Shown piece by piece: positions 11,215-20,730 of a stretch of DNA of 64,000 bases. Source of the DNA: Anaeramoeba flamelloides (Eukaryota; Metamonada; Anaeramoebidae); contig JANTQA010000051.1 of assembly GCA_027625915.1 (NCBI GenBank), positions 6,200,501 to 6,264,500 of the forward strand. The letters are read 5' to 3'. Within the stretch, counting starts at the first letter, position 1. Every line of letters begins with the position of its first letter. The notes beneath the pieces were generated by a model. It worked only from the letters and a program-made list of their open reading frames with translations. It was not told where the DNA came from and did not search any database. The translations under genes were made by a program, and so were the position numbers.

Positions 11215-11660
11215 ATGAGAAGTGAATATGATTATATGTTATCAAAGTTTAAACCACAAAATAGATACACATTTTATTCAAAGAATCTGAAATTATCTTC
11301 TCCCAGAAAAAAAAAACTAAACCCCATTCCAAAAATTTGGACACATCTAAAATCAAAAATAGTGAAACAAAAACTCAATTTACTATATTCTCCCAAACCT
11401 AAAATAAAACCAGATTTAAGTAACATAGAATTAATGGTTTTTTTAAGTAATCATTTTCATCCAAATATAAGAAAACAATATAAAACAAAAAAATCAAAAC
11501 AAGTGTGTCCAAAAAAAAATGAAACGAGCTGAAATGAAAGAGTTTGAACAAAAAAATATATTGGTAGATTTGTTAAAATTACACCAACAATGGTTGATCG
11601 ATCAAATGATAAGATACCATGTACCGGTTGTATGTGGATTTATCACTTGAAGAAACTCAA
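11215..11660 (+). pseudogene. Relic of a DDE transposase C-terminus (Tc1/mariner-like)
   Basis: A 105-residue open frame (11215-11532) contains LNPIPKIWTHLKSKI, similar to the conserved LNPIE-x-x-W-x-x-LK segment of Tc1/mariner transposases. A frame shift later, about 11533-11650 continues with 'NILVDLLKLHQQWLIDQMIR' and ends at a TGA. The same tail is readable at 51660-51857 on the minus strand ('NVLVNLLKFHQQRLMDQMIR') and in degraded form near 1330 and 7880. The shared FHPN-R/K-K block just before it links these copies. No intact catalytic core is present. Confidence 0.45.
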
Positions 11661-12755
11661 CTGTAACCATCTAGTAACCATCTATAAAAAATTTTCAGAT
11701 CTAACTAAACCGATTAAGTACCTGAAAAAAAGAAAATGAAAACAAAAACAAAAAACACAAAAAATGATATAGTTTGTTGAATTAAAATTAATTTCCAAAT
11801 TGATGTAAATCATGTTTTTGTTATTCTTCTAACTGTTTAAACTGTGTCCAAATTAATCGAATGAAGTTTATTTTAATAATAAAATAATAAAAATAATAAA
11901 ACTATTTTATCAATATAATCTCTTTTTTTTTATTGTTGAACATTACTAAAAAAAAAAATATCAAATAATTTTTTTAAAAAAATTTTTAGAGAATCTACGA
12001 TCACATGCCACTAAAATAAAATGTTCTTATCTCATCTCTCTCAAATTTTTATCATGTCTTATGGTGTAGCTACTCCCTTAAGAGTAAAGCATATATTGTA
12101 TATTTTTTTCGAATCAAACTAGGTTTTCATGCAAATCCAAAAAAACCCTTTCAGGTTTATTTTTCAAACTATTTTTTGTACGCCTTCTACAAACATAACA
12201 AGGTTTTTCTTTCTTGCTCATATTTTTTTTTATTTTTTGTATTTTTGCGAAAAGTTGAAAAAAAGCAACTTTCAAAAAAGTGAAAAAATGCAAAAATTTT
12301 TTATTTCTATAAAAACAATAACTAAATTTAATGAATGCCATTTAGCAAGATTTCATTAATATACTAAGAAGTTTTTCACTTTGATTTCAAATCTAAGTGA
12401 TTGGCAAAAAAAATTCTAAATCTCTATTAAATTTACCTAAAAAAATTTAATATAGACTAGTCCCTTAAAAGAAGATTGAAATCTTAATATCTGAAAAGGA
12501 AGTGTACAAAAATACACTTTAAAAATAAAAACATCAAGTTTTAAAAATAACTCAGTATCAAAAATCTACTCACTTTCAAAAAAATTACAATAATTATTTA
12601 AAAACTTGAAAAAAATATAATTTAATTCGAAGATGCAGATCTCGAATCATTTGCTTCTACATATTGAACAAAAAAAATAAAGAAGAAATTAAACCAAACA
12701 ATCAGATTAAAAATACTCCCAAAATACCTTTATTAAAACTGAAAAATTCAACTTA

Positions 12756-13229
12756 CAGTGATCAAAATAAAGCGTGCACAAAGACTATAATCGGTGTTTC
12801 TAAATATTAACCGTGCTTTTTTTTTATTCTTGTACCAAGGCAACATCCAATCTACTAACAAATAGTATACTTTAGTTCAAATCAATTTTGAAAGTAAAGG
12901 TCTGGATATTTTCAGTAAAATTTAAATTATTCATGCAAATAGTTGAAAATTTTGCATAATATTCTCCATTTTTTTGTTTGTTTTGTTTTTTTATGATTAA
13001 AATTTTCTAAAAAAATAACTCTATTTTTTGAGATAAATTTTGCAATTTTAATCCTTCATTTTTTAGAATTTCTTTTTAAATAATAGAACTTTAAGAAACC
13101 AATACCATATTTTTTAGGGTTTTCAATTGGTTTCTTTGATTGGTTAATGTATTGGTCAACGATAACAAAACAACATGCTTTTTATTTTGATACACGCTTT
13201 AATTTTTTTTGCACAGGTTATTTTGACTA
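12756..13229. mobile_element. Possible Tc1-like MITE, imperfect TIRs
   Basis: The left end reads TA then CAGTGATCAAAATAAAGCG. The right end, read inward on the other strand, is TA then TAGTCAAAATAACCTGTGC. Matching needs a 2-base gap and leaves several mismatches. The inner motif AAAGCGTG is also present inverted. There is no coding content. The boundaries are tentative. Confidence 0.35.
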
Positions 13230-14711
13230 TAGTATTAAATAAAGAAATATTTTTTGATTTAATTATTTATAATCAATAATTAATAAGTCCATCTTAATAC
13301 TTTCATTGAGTTGTATAATACCCGAGATTTAAACTAGCAATATTGCTTGATTATTATTTTTTAATTTATTAAATATTTACAAACAAATAAAACCAATTCA
13401 AAGAACCAAAACTAATATTTACAATAAATCATAACTCCTATCTAACAATTTATTTAAATAATAATATTTGTTCTTCATATTCTTAAAATTTGAAAAAAAA
13501 AAATTTACATCATCTGATAAATTTCAAGAAATTGAATAAAAATTTGAGAATAATAAATAAATTATCAAATTTTTAGAAATCTTAGAACATAATATTTGAT
13601 TTATTTTTATCATATTTTTAAAAATTATATTTAATTTCCAATGTTATTTGTTCATAAATACTCTCAGACATTACTAAAAAGTGAGTTTTTATTAAAACAA
13701 AAATATTTTGCAAAATTTTCTTCTGATATATTAATTCGAAAATCATAACAAAAAAGTTAAGAAACTTTTCACCGAAAATTGATAGAGGGTAAAAGTTACT
13801 CTTTTAAAAAGGTTAACTCATTACTTAAAAGTTGATAAATTTGATTGCCACCCAATTTAATCATACTGTATGACAATAAGTGCTCTACCACCTTAAGAAA
13901 AAAAAAAAAATTAAATAAATTTTATTTGCTTTTTTGCAGTTTATAATTAAAGCAACACATTTCCTTCAAATTGTTTTTATCCAAGTTTATTTTTCTTATA
14001 ATTGCATTAAATATTGGAATTAAATACAAGTTATTTCTTTCTAATTTTTTAAAAAAATATCATTGAAACTAACCTAAAGAAAAATTTGGTAAAACTTAAA
14101 AGTATTATAGTTGGGTATTTATCTTATAGAACTCACATTCATCAAATTTATGGATAGCTAAAAAATCTATTATGTTCATTGATTTATTGAAAATTTACCA
14201 AATAAATAATTATATCTTAATCAATTTCTGATTTTTGAAAAAAAAATTAAGGTTTATGAATAATACATGAAAACCAAAGTTTTTACCACTAAAAAAATAA
14301 CTTGTAAATACGAATCAACATATATACTAATGTTAAAATATTTTTTCAAAAAAAAAGTCAACCATTATTCATCTTTTGACTCTTTAATAACCCCACTTCG
14401 GGAAAAATCTTTGGTTAATAAGAAATATTTATTACAAAAATTATTTATATGGATATTTTACTATTTAAGTTGAAAAATCCAATTATAAAGACAGATATTT
14501 TTCAAATTTAATTTTAAAAAATTTGAGAAAAATATTTTCTTCACGTTTAAGGCGTTATTTTATTTTTTTTTTCAAAAGAATTTGTAATATTAGAAATATT
14601 TTTCAATTTGGGAATCAATTATTTGGGACATAAAAAAAAATTTATTTGATTAAATTGAAAATTTTATTTTGTGTGTATTTTTTTGGGGGGGTTCAAAAGA
14701 ATAGAATAAAA

Positions 14712-14713
<2 letters not shown>

Positions 14714-14753
<40 letters not shown>
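14714..14753. repeat. (TA)n microsatellite
   Basis: About twenty uninterrupted TA units. Confidence 0.9.
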
Positions 14754-14756
<3 letters not shown>

Positions 14757-14879
14757 CAACTATACTGTCAAATTTTAGAAAACCGAATGACACTTCTAAC
14801 TTAGAGAATCTAACAACTCATTATTTATATATTTATATATTTCTTTTTTTAAATTTCTGAAGATTTAAAATTCTTCAAC

Positions 14880-15240
14880 TTTCAAAGAATTGTTTTCTTT
14901 AACAACAGAACCGATTTCATTTGATTTATTCCAATTTTGGCCTATTTTGAAAACCTTTCATTTATCAAAGTAAAAATATTTTATCTGATTCTTGGGATAA
15001 AAATTACTCATATGAAAACATTGAAAAATAATGAAAATAATATCCATGAGATCTCAAAAAGTGCCAAAGATAACATTTCAAAACTAACACTGTGTTTTCA
15101 AAATTATAATTCACAGCCATTCTAATTTGAAATTAAGTGTAACTATTTCACTCCTTTTTCTATAAATTTCTCAGTTGTTCAGAAAGTTGATTATTTGAGA
15201 TCAATGATATAACATATTCAATTAGTTTTTAATTGGTAGA
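14880..15240 (+). repeat. Dispersed repeat family A, 3'-part copy
   Basis: Matches the second half of the copy at 15380-16030, lying directly upstream of it. Shared blocks are ATCTCAAAAAGTGCCAAAGA (with GATCC in the next copy) and TTCTAATTTGAAATT(A/G)AGTGT. Confidence 0.55.
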
Positions 15241-15379
15241 AATACTCAAATAAATTCATAAAAAACTTTTTTACTATTTTAGAAAATTATTAATAACCAA
15301 CTTACTGTTCATAATTTCATTCTGGAAAGCACTTTATAATAGGTCAGAATTACTCTTTTTCAACTTAAGGGTTTAGTTA

Positions 15380-16030
15380 TTTACCATGAATATACTCCAT
15401 ACTCAAGGGGTTGCCTGAGACCAAAAAGGGTATTGTGAAATAGCCCATCTTTTAGTTGCCAAAATTCAAATAATAAAAAATAAAATTTCATTGGATCTCT
15501 TTGATAAACAATTCAACCAAGATAAATAAGTTTGAAAAAGAGTTCTCAATTTCAAAAAATCAAAATTTAAAAAAAAAAATTCTTCTTTTCTCATTTTCTA
15601 TTTCCAAATGGTTAAATTTCTTTAATTTAAAACAAATTGCTTTCTTGTATTTCGCAATCAATTTAATTCAATTTAATCCGATTTGTGGTTATTTTGTAAC
15701 CCTATAAATTTTACCAAGTATGGGTTATGTAATATTCTTATGATAAAAATAACTCATTTGAATTATGAAAAAAAAGAAAAAAAAAATCACCGAGATCCCA
15801 AAAAGTGCCAAATAGGGACACTTCAAAATTGAAATAGTTGTTTTCAAAATTGTAATTCACAGCAGTTCTAATTTGAAATTGAGTGTAACTCTTTGGTACT
15901 TTTTTCTAATAATGTCCTCTTTTTTAGTTGTTGATTTTAAAAGATCATTCGTATACTATAGGTTGGTTGGTTTTTAATTGGGTTAGGTCTTCATACAATT
16001 ACTAAAAAGTTTTTACCATGATCAGAAAAA
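15380..16030 (+). repeat. Dispersed repeat family A, full-length copy
   Basis: Starts near CCATACTCAAGG, then ACCAAAAAGGGTATTGT, TTGCCAAAATTCAAATAA, the AAAAAGTGCCAAA block and TAATTTGAAATTGAGTGTAA. The same order of blocks is present at 27450-28110. Part copies are at 14880-15240, 42790-43090, 47360-47990 and, weakly, 52080-52350. No intact frame is found. Possibly a SINE or a LINE 3' part. Confidence 0.6.
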
Positions 16031-16243
16031 AAAATTTTACCGTAAGACTTGTCACTTTAGAAAAATAAATAAATTTCAGAAAAAAAATTAATCATGTTAG
16101 ATTTCACAAATATAAATCTAACTTGTTTAAAATGCTCAAACTTTTTCTCAAAATGAAAGAGAAAAGGAAAACATAGCACAAATCAAAAACAAAGAAAACT
16201 AAACATTTTTTCAAAAACAACTTAAGGGTATTATAAATTTTTG

Positions 16244-19200
16244 ATGAGTCACGTCTCAATTATAGATTCTGAAGATCCAAACTCAAGCACCCAAAACTTC
16301 ACTGTTAATAATCATAAAGTAGGGATCAGTATTATTGATCTTGACACTGTTCCGTTAGCCTTTTATTGTAATGATTGTAGGTCCGAAATTATTGAAGGGA
16401 AAACACGATGGGTATGTCCCGAATGTGACGATTTTGATCTATGTAATGAATGCTATTTAAAAGGCAACCATGATCATTTAATGTATATAGATCTCAGTGA
16501 ACCAGATTCTCATCAAAGGGAGATTAAAAAAGAGACATACCTTTCACGTATTTATGAAAGGATTTTTTTAACATACAAATTTAGGCCATGCCTGGGGATC
16601 TTTAATAATGAAGATGAAATAAAATGGTATCAATATTGTGAAATTTTCCATTTCGCCTTACAATTGGGCTTCAAACTCAAGAAAATCTTTAAGAAGAAAA
16701 AACCAAAATTCGTTATTATTGCAGCAGAAATTAGACTAGAGTGGTTAATTACAGATTTGGCATGTGCCTTTCTTGGAATTACAACGGTCCCAATTCTACC
16801 AAACGAGAAATATGTAAAAATTAAAAATATTCAAAGACAAATTGGTGACGATTATTTGATTATTTGCAGCAAAAAAACAAGAAAAATATATCAGAAATTG
16901 GTTAATGAAAACAAAACAAAAGAGAGTGACAATAAAATAGAAAAAGAAGTACAAAAAGAGAAGAAAAAAGAAAAAGAAGAGAATGAAAAAGAAAAAAAAC
17001 AAGAAAATGAAAAAGAAAAAAAACAAGAAAAAGAAATAGAAATAGAAGAAGAAAAAGAAGAAAAAGAAAAAGAAATAGAAAACGAAATAGAAAAAAAAGA
17101 AGAAAAAGAAATAGAAATAGAAAAAAAAATAGAAAAAGAAGAAGAAAAAGAAAAAGAAGAAGAAAAGGAAAAAAAAATAGAAATAGAAAAAAAAGAAGAA
17201 AAAGAAAAATACGAAAATAAAAAAAGAAAAAGTAAACAGAGGAATATTATGTTGATGGAAGAGTTTAATTTAAAATACTTTGAGACGGATAACCGAGAAG
17301 ATAGAGAAAAAAAACAAAACCAAATACTAGAAGAAATTGAGGAATGGTCAAATGACCTGCTGGTTGAGAGTTCACCAGAAACAGTTTATACGATAATGTT
17401 TACTTCCGGATCAACGGGTGATCCAAAGGGCGCAGTTTTCCATCATTCGACTTGGATCCAAAGGGTGTTAAAAAAATTGGGGGTAACTCACAAATTACCA
17501 AGGCCATATTGCATCTACACATTTACACATTTTGGATATAGCGCTACTAGGGAATCGTTCCCAATTACGATGTTTTATGGTGGGAGAGTGGTCCTGTCAC
17601 GAGGCGTTGAACGGATTCTCAAGGAAGTCAAAATAGCGAACCCGACTTTTTTTAATTCAACACCAAGGCTATATGAAATAATTTACTCCCAATACAAGGA
17701 AGAGCAAAAGGAAAACACATTAAGCGAACAAGAATTAAGGCGGAAATACCGTAAAGTCTTTGGCAATCGGGTCAAAATGGTTTCTACCGGAGGTGCAAAA
17801 ACTTCAAAGAAGATCTGGAAATTCTTGAATTATATTTTCCGAGACATAAGAGTGAAGGACGCATTTGGGGCAACGGAGTGTGGATCCATTTGCACAAATT
17901 TTAAAAAAGTGGTTACAGCAGACATCAAATTGGTTGATTGCCCTGAAATGAATTATTTTGTCTTGGAGGGATATGGAGAAATATGTGTCAAATCGAAGGA
18001 AATGATTAAAGGGTATTATAAAAACAAATCAGCCACACAAGAAAATTTTACGGAGGACGGCTATTTTAAAACAGGTGATATTGGGAAGATCATCGACGAC
18101 AAAATCAAAGTTATTGATCGCAAAAAATTTACTATCAAATTAAGCCAAGGAGTTTTTTTGAATTTGAATTATTTGGAAGAAATTTTCAAAAATTCCGAAA
18201 AAATCTCTCAAATTTTTCTTTCTGTTGATAAGGAAAACACTTTCTTGGTTGCAATTGTTGTCCCTGAACAAAATTTTAAAAATTTAACCAAAGAGGATTT
18301 TTTAGATGAAATGAATACCCTTGCCAATGAGAAGGGACTTTATCCCTATGAAATACCCAGAGACATTTATTTAGAATTAGATGATCCCTTTTCAAAAACA
18401 AATGATTTACTTACATTTTCGGGGAAAAAAAAAAGGTTTGAAATTTTAAAAAAATATCAAAAAAAGCTTGATACAATGACAACAAATCTTAATAATCGCA
18501 AAAAAAAAATATCAAAAAATAATAATAATACTCTGAATATCAGTAATAAGAATAAGAATAATAAGAATAAGAATGAAAATGAAAATGAAAATGATCATAA
18601 GGAAAAGTCAATTAAAAAATTATTACTTGAGACATTAAATCTAGAAAAAATAAATCTTGACAAAAGTATAAACCAAAACGGGGGCGATTCATTAGCTATA
18701 ATTCGAATCAAAGATAGAGTAAAAAAACATTTTGGTATTAACTTACCCAAATTTATATTTTATTTATCAACAAATGATTTTATTGAGTTTATAATTAATC
18801 CTAGCACCCGTAATACTATTTATCGAAAATACGAAAACAGTCTGGATTGGGAGAAGGAGTCAGCTCTAGCAAACAATTATAAAACAAAAATTGAAAAAAA
18901 AAAAAAATTGGATCTCAAAAAAATAAAATTTAAAACCATTTTTTTAACAGGGGCTACAGGATTTCTTGGAATTCATATTATGGCCGAATTGTTATCAAGA
19001 AAAGATATTAATTGTATTTATTGTTTGGTTAGGGGAAGTGATTTAAAATCTACCAAAACCCGTTTAAATAAATTATTTAAACAAAATAGGTTGAAATTTA
19101 AAAATTCAAAAAAAGTGCAAATTATTCTTGGGGATTTAACAAAAAATTATTTTGGGTTAGAAAAGGTTTTAATAATGAACTTAGCAAAAGAATGCGACTT

Positions 19201-19999
19201 AATCATTCACTCGGGCTGTCATGTAGATTCCATGTTACCTTATTCCGTCTTAAAGGCACCCAATGTATACGGAACAAAGCAAATCATTAAAATGGCCACA
19301 TTATTTTTGAAACCTTTGATCTATATTTCAACACTGAGTGTCTTTTTCAATACAAGGAAAATTGAAAAAACAACAGACCCCTTTGAAAAAAACCCACCGA
19401 AAAACAGCAGTGGTTACAACCAAACTAAATGGGTCGCAGAAAAATTAATACAACAAGCTAGAACCAAATACCATTTAGATATCGCGGTTTTTCGACCAGC
19501 TTCCATTTTCGCAAACTATAAAACTGGTTACTTACCCCCAAAGGATTTGGTTTTTAAAATGTTGTCAGGGCTTATTAAATTAAACTCGTTTTTATTAGAT
19601 TCCGATTCTTATTTTGATTTAACACCTGTTGATGTTTGTTCCAAATTAATCGTTGATTTTACTTTTAATAAATTTGATCAAATAATCAAATTACCAGCAA
19701 TACCCTTAACAAACCCCACAAAATATTCTTTATATTATTTATTAGATTGCTTTGAAAAATCACAAAAAGCTAAATTAGAAAAAGCTAATTACAAAAAATT
19801 TAGAAAACGTTTAATTAAAGATGCTGATAATCCACTTACACCCATGTTGGGAAGGTTTTTAAGATTTCCCTTCCCTAAATTAGTTCATATAGACTGTGAA
19901 ATACTTTTAAAATTATTATGTGATGAAAAAATACCGAGAATAGATATTAAATTTTTAAAAAAAGTTTTTTCCTTGATGAAAAAAAATATGAAAAAGTAA
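16244..19999 (+). CDS. ZZ zinc finger fused to a carboxylic acid reductase-like A-ACP-R enzyme
   Basis: 1251 residues from the ATG at 16244 (the TTG just before it is not a likely start). Residues 40-80 are a ZZ finger: C42, C45, C58, C61, C67, C70, H76 and H78 are all present. An adenylation domain follows: TSGSTGDPKG at about 387, FGATECGS at about 541, YFKTGDIG at about 605, and DRKKFTIKLSQG at about 624. The KLSQG form is typical of carboxylic acid reductases. A Lys/Glu run of about 110 residues interrupts the domain N-terminal half. The carrier motif GGDSL at about 812 offers the phosphopantetheine serine. The reductase domain has GATGFLG at about 903 and the catalytic YxxxK (YNQTK) at about 1057. 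The enzyme class activates an acid with ATP, loads it on the carrier and reduces it with NADPH to an aldehyde. The substrate is unknown. No intron is seen. ZZ fingers bind peptides elsewhere; their role here is inference. Confidence 0.93.
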   Translation: MSHVSIIDSEDPNSSTQNFTVNNHKVGISIIDLDTVPLAFYCNDCRSEIIEGKTRWVCPECDDFDLCNECYLKGNHDHLMYIDLSEPDSHQREIKKETYLSRIYERIFLTYKFRPCLGIFNNEDEIKWYQYCEIFHFALQLGFKLKKIFKKKKPKFVIIAAEIRLEWLITDLACAFLGITTVPILPNEKYVKIKNIQRQIGDDYLIICSKKTRKIYQKLVNENKTKESDNKIEKEVQKEKKKEKEENEKEKKQENEKEKKQEKEIEIEEEKEEKEKEIENEIEKKEEKEIEIEKKIEKEEEKEKEEEKEKKIEIEKKEEKEKYENKKRKSKQRNIMLMEEFNLKYFETDNREDREKKQNQILEEIEEWSNDLLVESSPETVYTIMFTSGSTGDPKGAVFHHSTWIQRVLKKLGVTHKLPRPYCIYTFTHFGYSATRESFPITMFYGGRVVLSRGVERILKEVKIANPTFFNSTPRLYEIIYSQYKEEQKENTLSEQELRRKYRKVFGNRVKMVSTGGAKTSKKIWKFLNYIFRDIRVKDAFGATECGSICTNFKKVVTADIKLVDCPEMNYFVLEGYGEICVKSKEMIKGYYKNKSATQENFTEDGYFKTGDIGKIIDDKIKVIDRKKFTIKLSQGVFLNLNYLEEIFKNSEKISQIFLSVDKENTFLVAIVVPEQNFKNLTKEDFLDEMNTLANEKGLYPYEIPRDIYLELDDPFSKTNDLLTFSGKKKRFEILKKYQKKLDTMTTNLNNRKKKISKNNNNTLNISNKNKNNKNKNENENENDHKEKSIKKLLLETLNLEKINLDKSINQNGGDSLAIIRIKDRVKKHFGINLPKFIFYLSTNDFIEFIINPSTRNTIYRKYENSLDWEKESALANNYKTKIEKKKKLDLKKIKFKTIFLTGATGFLGIHIMAELLSRKDINCIYCLVRGSDLKSTKTRLNKLFKQNRLKFKNSKKVQIILGDLTKNYFGLEKVLIMNLAKECDLIIHSGCHVDSMLPYSVLKAPNVYGTKQIIKMATLFLKPLIYISTLSVFFNTRKIEKTTDPFEKNPPKNSSGYNQTKWVAEKLIQQARTKYHLDIAVFRPASIFANYKTGYLPPKDLVFKMLSGLIKLNSFLLDSDSYFDLTPVDVCSKLIVDFTFNKFDQIIKLPAIPLTNPTKYSLYYLLDCFEKSQKAKLEKANYKKFRKRLIKDADNPLTPMLGRFLRFPFPKLVHIDCEILLKLLCDEKIPRIDIKFLKKVFSLMKKNMKK

Positions 20000-20730
20000 A
20001 ATTATGATTATTTCTCTTACCTATATAGATTTATTCAGTAAAGATACATCGTTTATTATTATTATTTCATTATGGTTTTTTTTTTTTTTAATTTTGTTTA
20101 TTTGTTATTATTAATTTAAAATAAATTGATAAATATTTTTTTATTAATATTATTTTTTTAGTGTTTAAAGATTTTAATTTTGCTATACAGAATTTTAAAT
20201 TTATTGTCACCGAGATAAAATCTCTGTAATAATAATATGAAAGAGTTTTTTTTTTTTTTTCTAGTTTAATTGAATTATGGTATTCTGATTTTTAATTTCA
20301 GAATTAATAAAAAATTATTTATTTATTTTTTGAAATAAACCGAAAATTTATTAAAATTTTCTGTTTATTTCAAAAAGTAAAAAAAACCTAGAATACTTTA
20401 CAAATAAAAGAGAAAACTCAAAAAAAACCTAACGAAAATATATCGATTTTCCAAATAAACAAAAAACTCAAGAAAGGCTAACGGCAGTTTTTTTTTAATT
20501 TGGGAATAGAGAAATAAACCGAAAATTTTTGAAAATTGATTTTTAAATTCTGGAAAATTTAACTGCTGATTTTTTCTAATTTAAGAAATTAACCGAAATT
20601 TTTTGAAATTTTCTTTTTATTTCAAAAATTAAAAACAAACTAACGGTTCATAGGTGATAATTCTGTTGAATCACCACTCCTAATTAACAATCAAATAAAA
20701 AATTTTAAAAAAATATAAATTAAAATATTT
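20000..20730. other. Convergent 3' spacer with family B hairpin
   Basis: Lies between the 3' ends of two convergent genes. Contains a family B copy (about 20310-20660) whose hairpin (20326-20377) would fold in RNA from either gene if transcripts run that far. AATAAA-like sites are present but too common here to single out. Confidence 0.5.
20310..20660 (+). repeat. Dispersed repeat family B, copy 1, with hairpin
   Basis: Core hairpin: TTTTTGAAATAAACCGAAAA at 20326-20345, paired with the complementary arm ending near 20377. It is followed by AAAACCTAGAA and AGAAAACTCAA-type blocks. The same order occurs at 39640-39930 and 49690-49950. Confidence 0.65.

Larger units (their letters stand above)
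10700..12078 (+). mobile_element. Nested Tc1/mariner-like element (1.38 kb), decayed
   Basis: The left terminus AGGGAGTAGCCAC at 10700 is matched by its complement ending at 12078 (12 of 13 bases), with TA just outside both. The length suits a Tc1/mariner element. The frame at 11215-11532 reads 'SSPRKKKLNPIPKIWTHLKS', close to the SPDLNPIExxWxxLK motif before the last acidic residue of Tc1/mariner transposases. Stops and frameshifts elsewhere show it is dead. It also carries a 20-base perfect inverted pair at 10862-10956 and a family C segment at 11530-11830. Confidence 0.55.
10152..12465. mobile_element. TIR element, Tc1/mariner-like flanks, 2.3 kb, with nested insertion
   Basis: The left end (from 10152, ATGTGACTAGTCTATATTA) and right end (to 12465, TATAGACTAGTCCCT) are inverted relative to each other, and TA lies directly outside both ends. 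The same ends, joined directly, make a 174-bp copy at 58801-58974. The interior holds a second TIR pair (10700-12078). Removing that insert would leave about 0.93 kb. No intact transposase remains. Confidence 0.6.
12466..16243. other. Spacer with MITE, (TA)n and family A repeats, no gene
   Basis: After the possible MITE (12756-13229) there is anonymous AT-rich sequence, a (TA)n microsatellite at about 14714-14753, and two family A copies (about 14880-15240 and 15380-16030). The short open frames here have no domain signal. Confidence 0.5.

Noticed and set aside
11338..11853. Inverted TTTGGACACA motifs at 11338 and 11840 as element ends
   Set aside because: The first is part of the codons for IWTHLK in the transposase relic, so the match is probably coincidental.
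11042..12017. TTAGTGGCAT / ATGCCACTAA pair as a further nested TIR
   Set aside because: Only 10 bases in AT-rich sequence, with no target duplication visible.
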